Assembly: GCA_003222375.1 (NCBI GenBank)
Contig: QHVX01000041.1
Span: 1 to 15,394, forward strand
From: Acidobacteriota bacterium
Lineage (GTDB): Bacteria > Acidobacteriota > Thermoanaerobaculia > Gp7-AA8
DNA: 15,394 nt
Direction: 5' to 3'
Numbering within the stretch: position 1 is the stretch's first letter; the number at the start of each line of letters is the position of its first letter. Both the position numbers and the translations under genes were made by a program. Under the pieces are notes generated by a model that worked only from the letters and a program-made list of their open reading frames with translations, was not told the DNA's origin and did no database searches. Positions 15,273 through 15,394 of the stretch are shown in pieces.

Positions 15273-15330
15273 AGGCAGAAGGCAGAAGGCAGAAGGCAGA
15301 AGGCAGAAGGCAGAAGGCAGAAGGCAGAAG
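15271..15330 (+). repeat. GAAGGCA heptanucleotide tandem repeat before sdhB
   Basis: Eight perfect copies of GAAGGCA plus a partial GAAG fill 60 bases, starting within the sdhA stop codon and ending 4 bases before the sdhB ATG. There is no interruption or mismatch. Each unit holds GAAGG, a partial Shine-Dalgarno, so the array supplies the only ribosome-binding sequence for sdhB. Confidence 0.97.
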
Positions 15331-15334
15331 TGCG

Positions 15335-15394
15335 ATGAACCTCACGCTCCACGTCTGGAGACAAAAGGCCGGCGAGAGCGACGGCCGCTTCGTC
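15335..15394 (+). CDS. sdhB: Succinate dehydrogenase iron-sulfur subunit, first 20 codons
   Basis: The frame begins at the ATG at 15335 with MNLTLHVWRQKAGESDGRFV and runs off the right edge. This matches the N-terminus expected for the iron-sulfur subunit of b558-type complex II (LHVWRQ, then GRFV). The subunit carries the 2Fe-2S, 4Fe-4S and 3Fe-4S centres linking SdhA to SdhC, but the cluster motifs lie outside the window. The call rests on the short match plus position after sdhC-sdhA. Initiation must use the repeat just upstream (AGAAG near the ATG). Confidence 0.85.
   Translation, partial: MNLTLHVWRQKAGESDGRFV

Noticed and set aside
15271..15330. CRISPR array
   Set aside because: The repeat is a contiguous 7-base unit with no spacers and no cas genes nearby.

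Overview
The window is a dense, GC-rich bacterial chromosome segment with mostly convergent or divergent genes and gaps under about 250 bases. The content fits a soil-type Acidobacteriota (possibly a Thermoanaerobaculia-like lineage). The pointers are a zinc-ribbon Ser/Thr kinase, a reaction-centre-type dihaem cytochrome without phototrophy genes, a secreted DPP IV-like peptidase, a trypsin-like protease with a C-terminal domain I associate with this phylum, and a C-A-B succinate dehydrogenase operon. The taxonomy is an inference from gene families, not a computed placement.

Layout. (1) 1-949, minus: a Ser/Thr kinase broken by a small out-of-frame internal deletion. (2) 1016-2773, plus: a secreted serine protease. 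(3) 2774-5802, minus: a three-gene unit of peptidoglycan amidase, MamK-family actin-like ATPase and membrane-anchored alpha/beta hydrolase. A 167-bp inverted-repeat element sits between amidase and actin gene, and the actin gene's start region is duplicated on both sides of it. (4) 5862-6074, plus: dodecin. (5) 6046-7089, minus: dihaem cytochrome c. (6) 7113-8156, plus: AI-2E/PerM-family membrane protein. (7) 8148-10388, minus: DPP IV-family peptidase. (8) 10418-11917, plus: S-adenosylhomocysteine hydrolase. (9) 11952-12536, plus: an unrecognised, very basic protein with AT-hook-like motifs and two copies of a 50-residue module. (10) 12658 to the right edge, plus: sdhC, sdhA and the first 20 codons of sdhB, with a heptanucleotide tandem repeat in the sdhA-sdhB gap.

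How they work together. sdhCAB encodes respiratory complex II. The dihaem cytochrome is probably another exported electron carrier. AhcY recycles the by-product of SAM-dependent methylation. The amidase/actin/hydrolase unit looks like an envelope or cell-shape module in which a filament-forming ATPase is translationally linked, or was once linked, to a peptidoglycan hydrolase.

Most worth a second look: the MamK-like gene beside a cell-wall amidase with no magnetosome genes in view; the element that split this gene pair and appears to have copied the actin start; the duplicated-module AT-hook-like protein; and the GAAGGCA repeat in the sdhB initiation region. Two different palindromic repeats (4634-4800 and 12548-12617) share a 15-mer core, which suggests one family of dispersed elements. 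Nothing seen amounts to a complete new defence, mobile or biosynthetic system.
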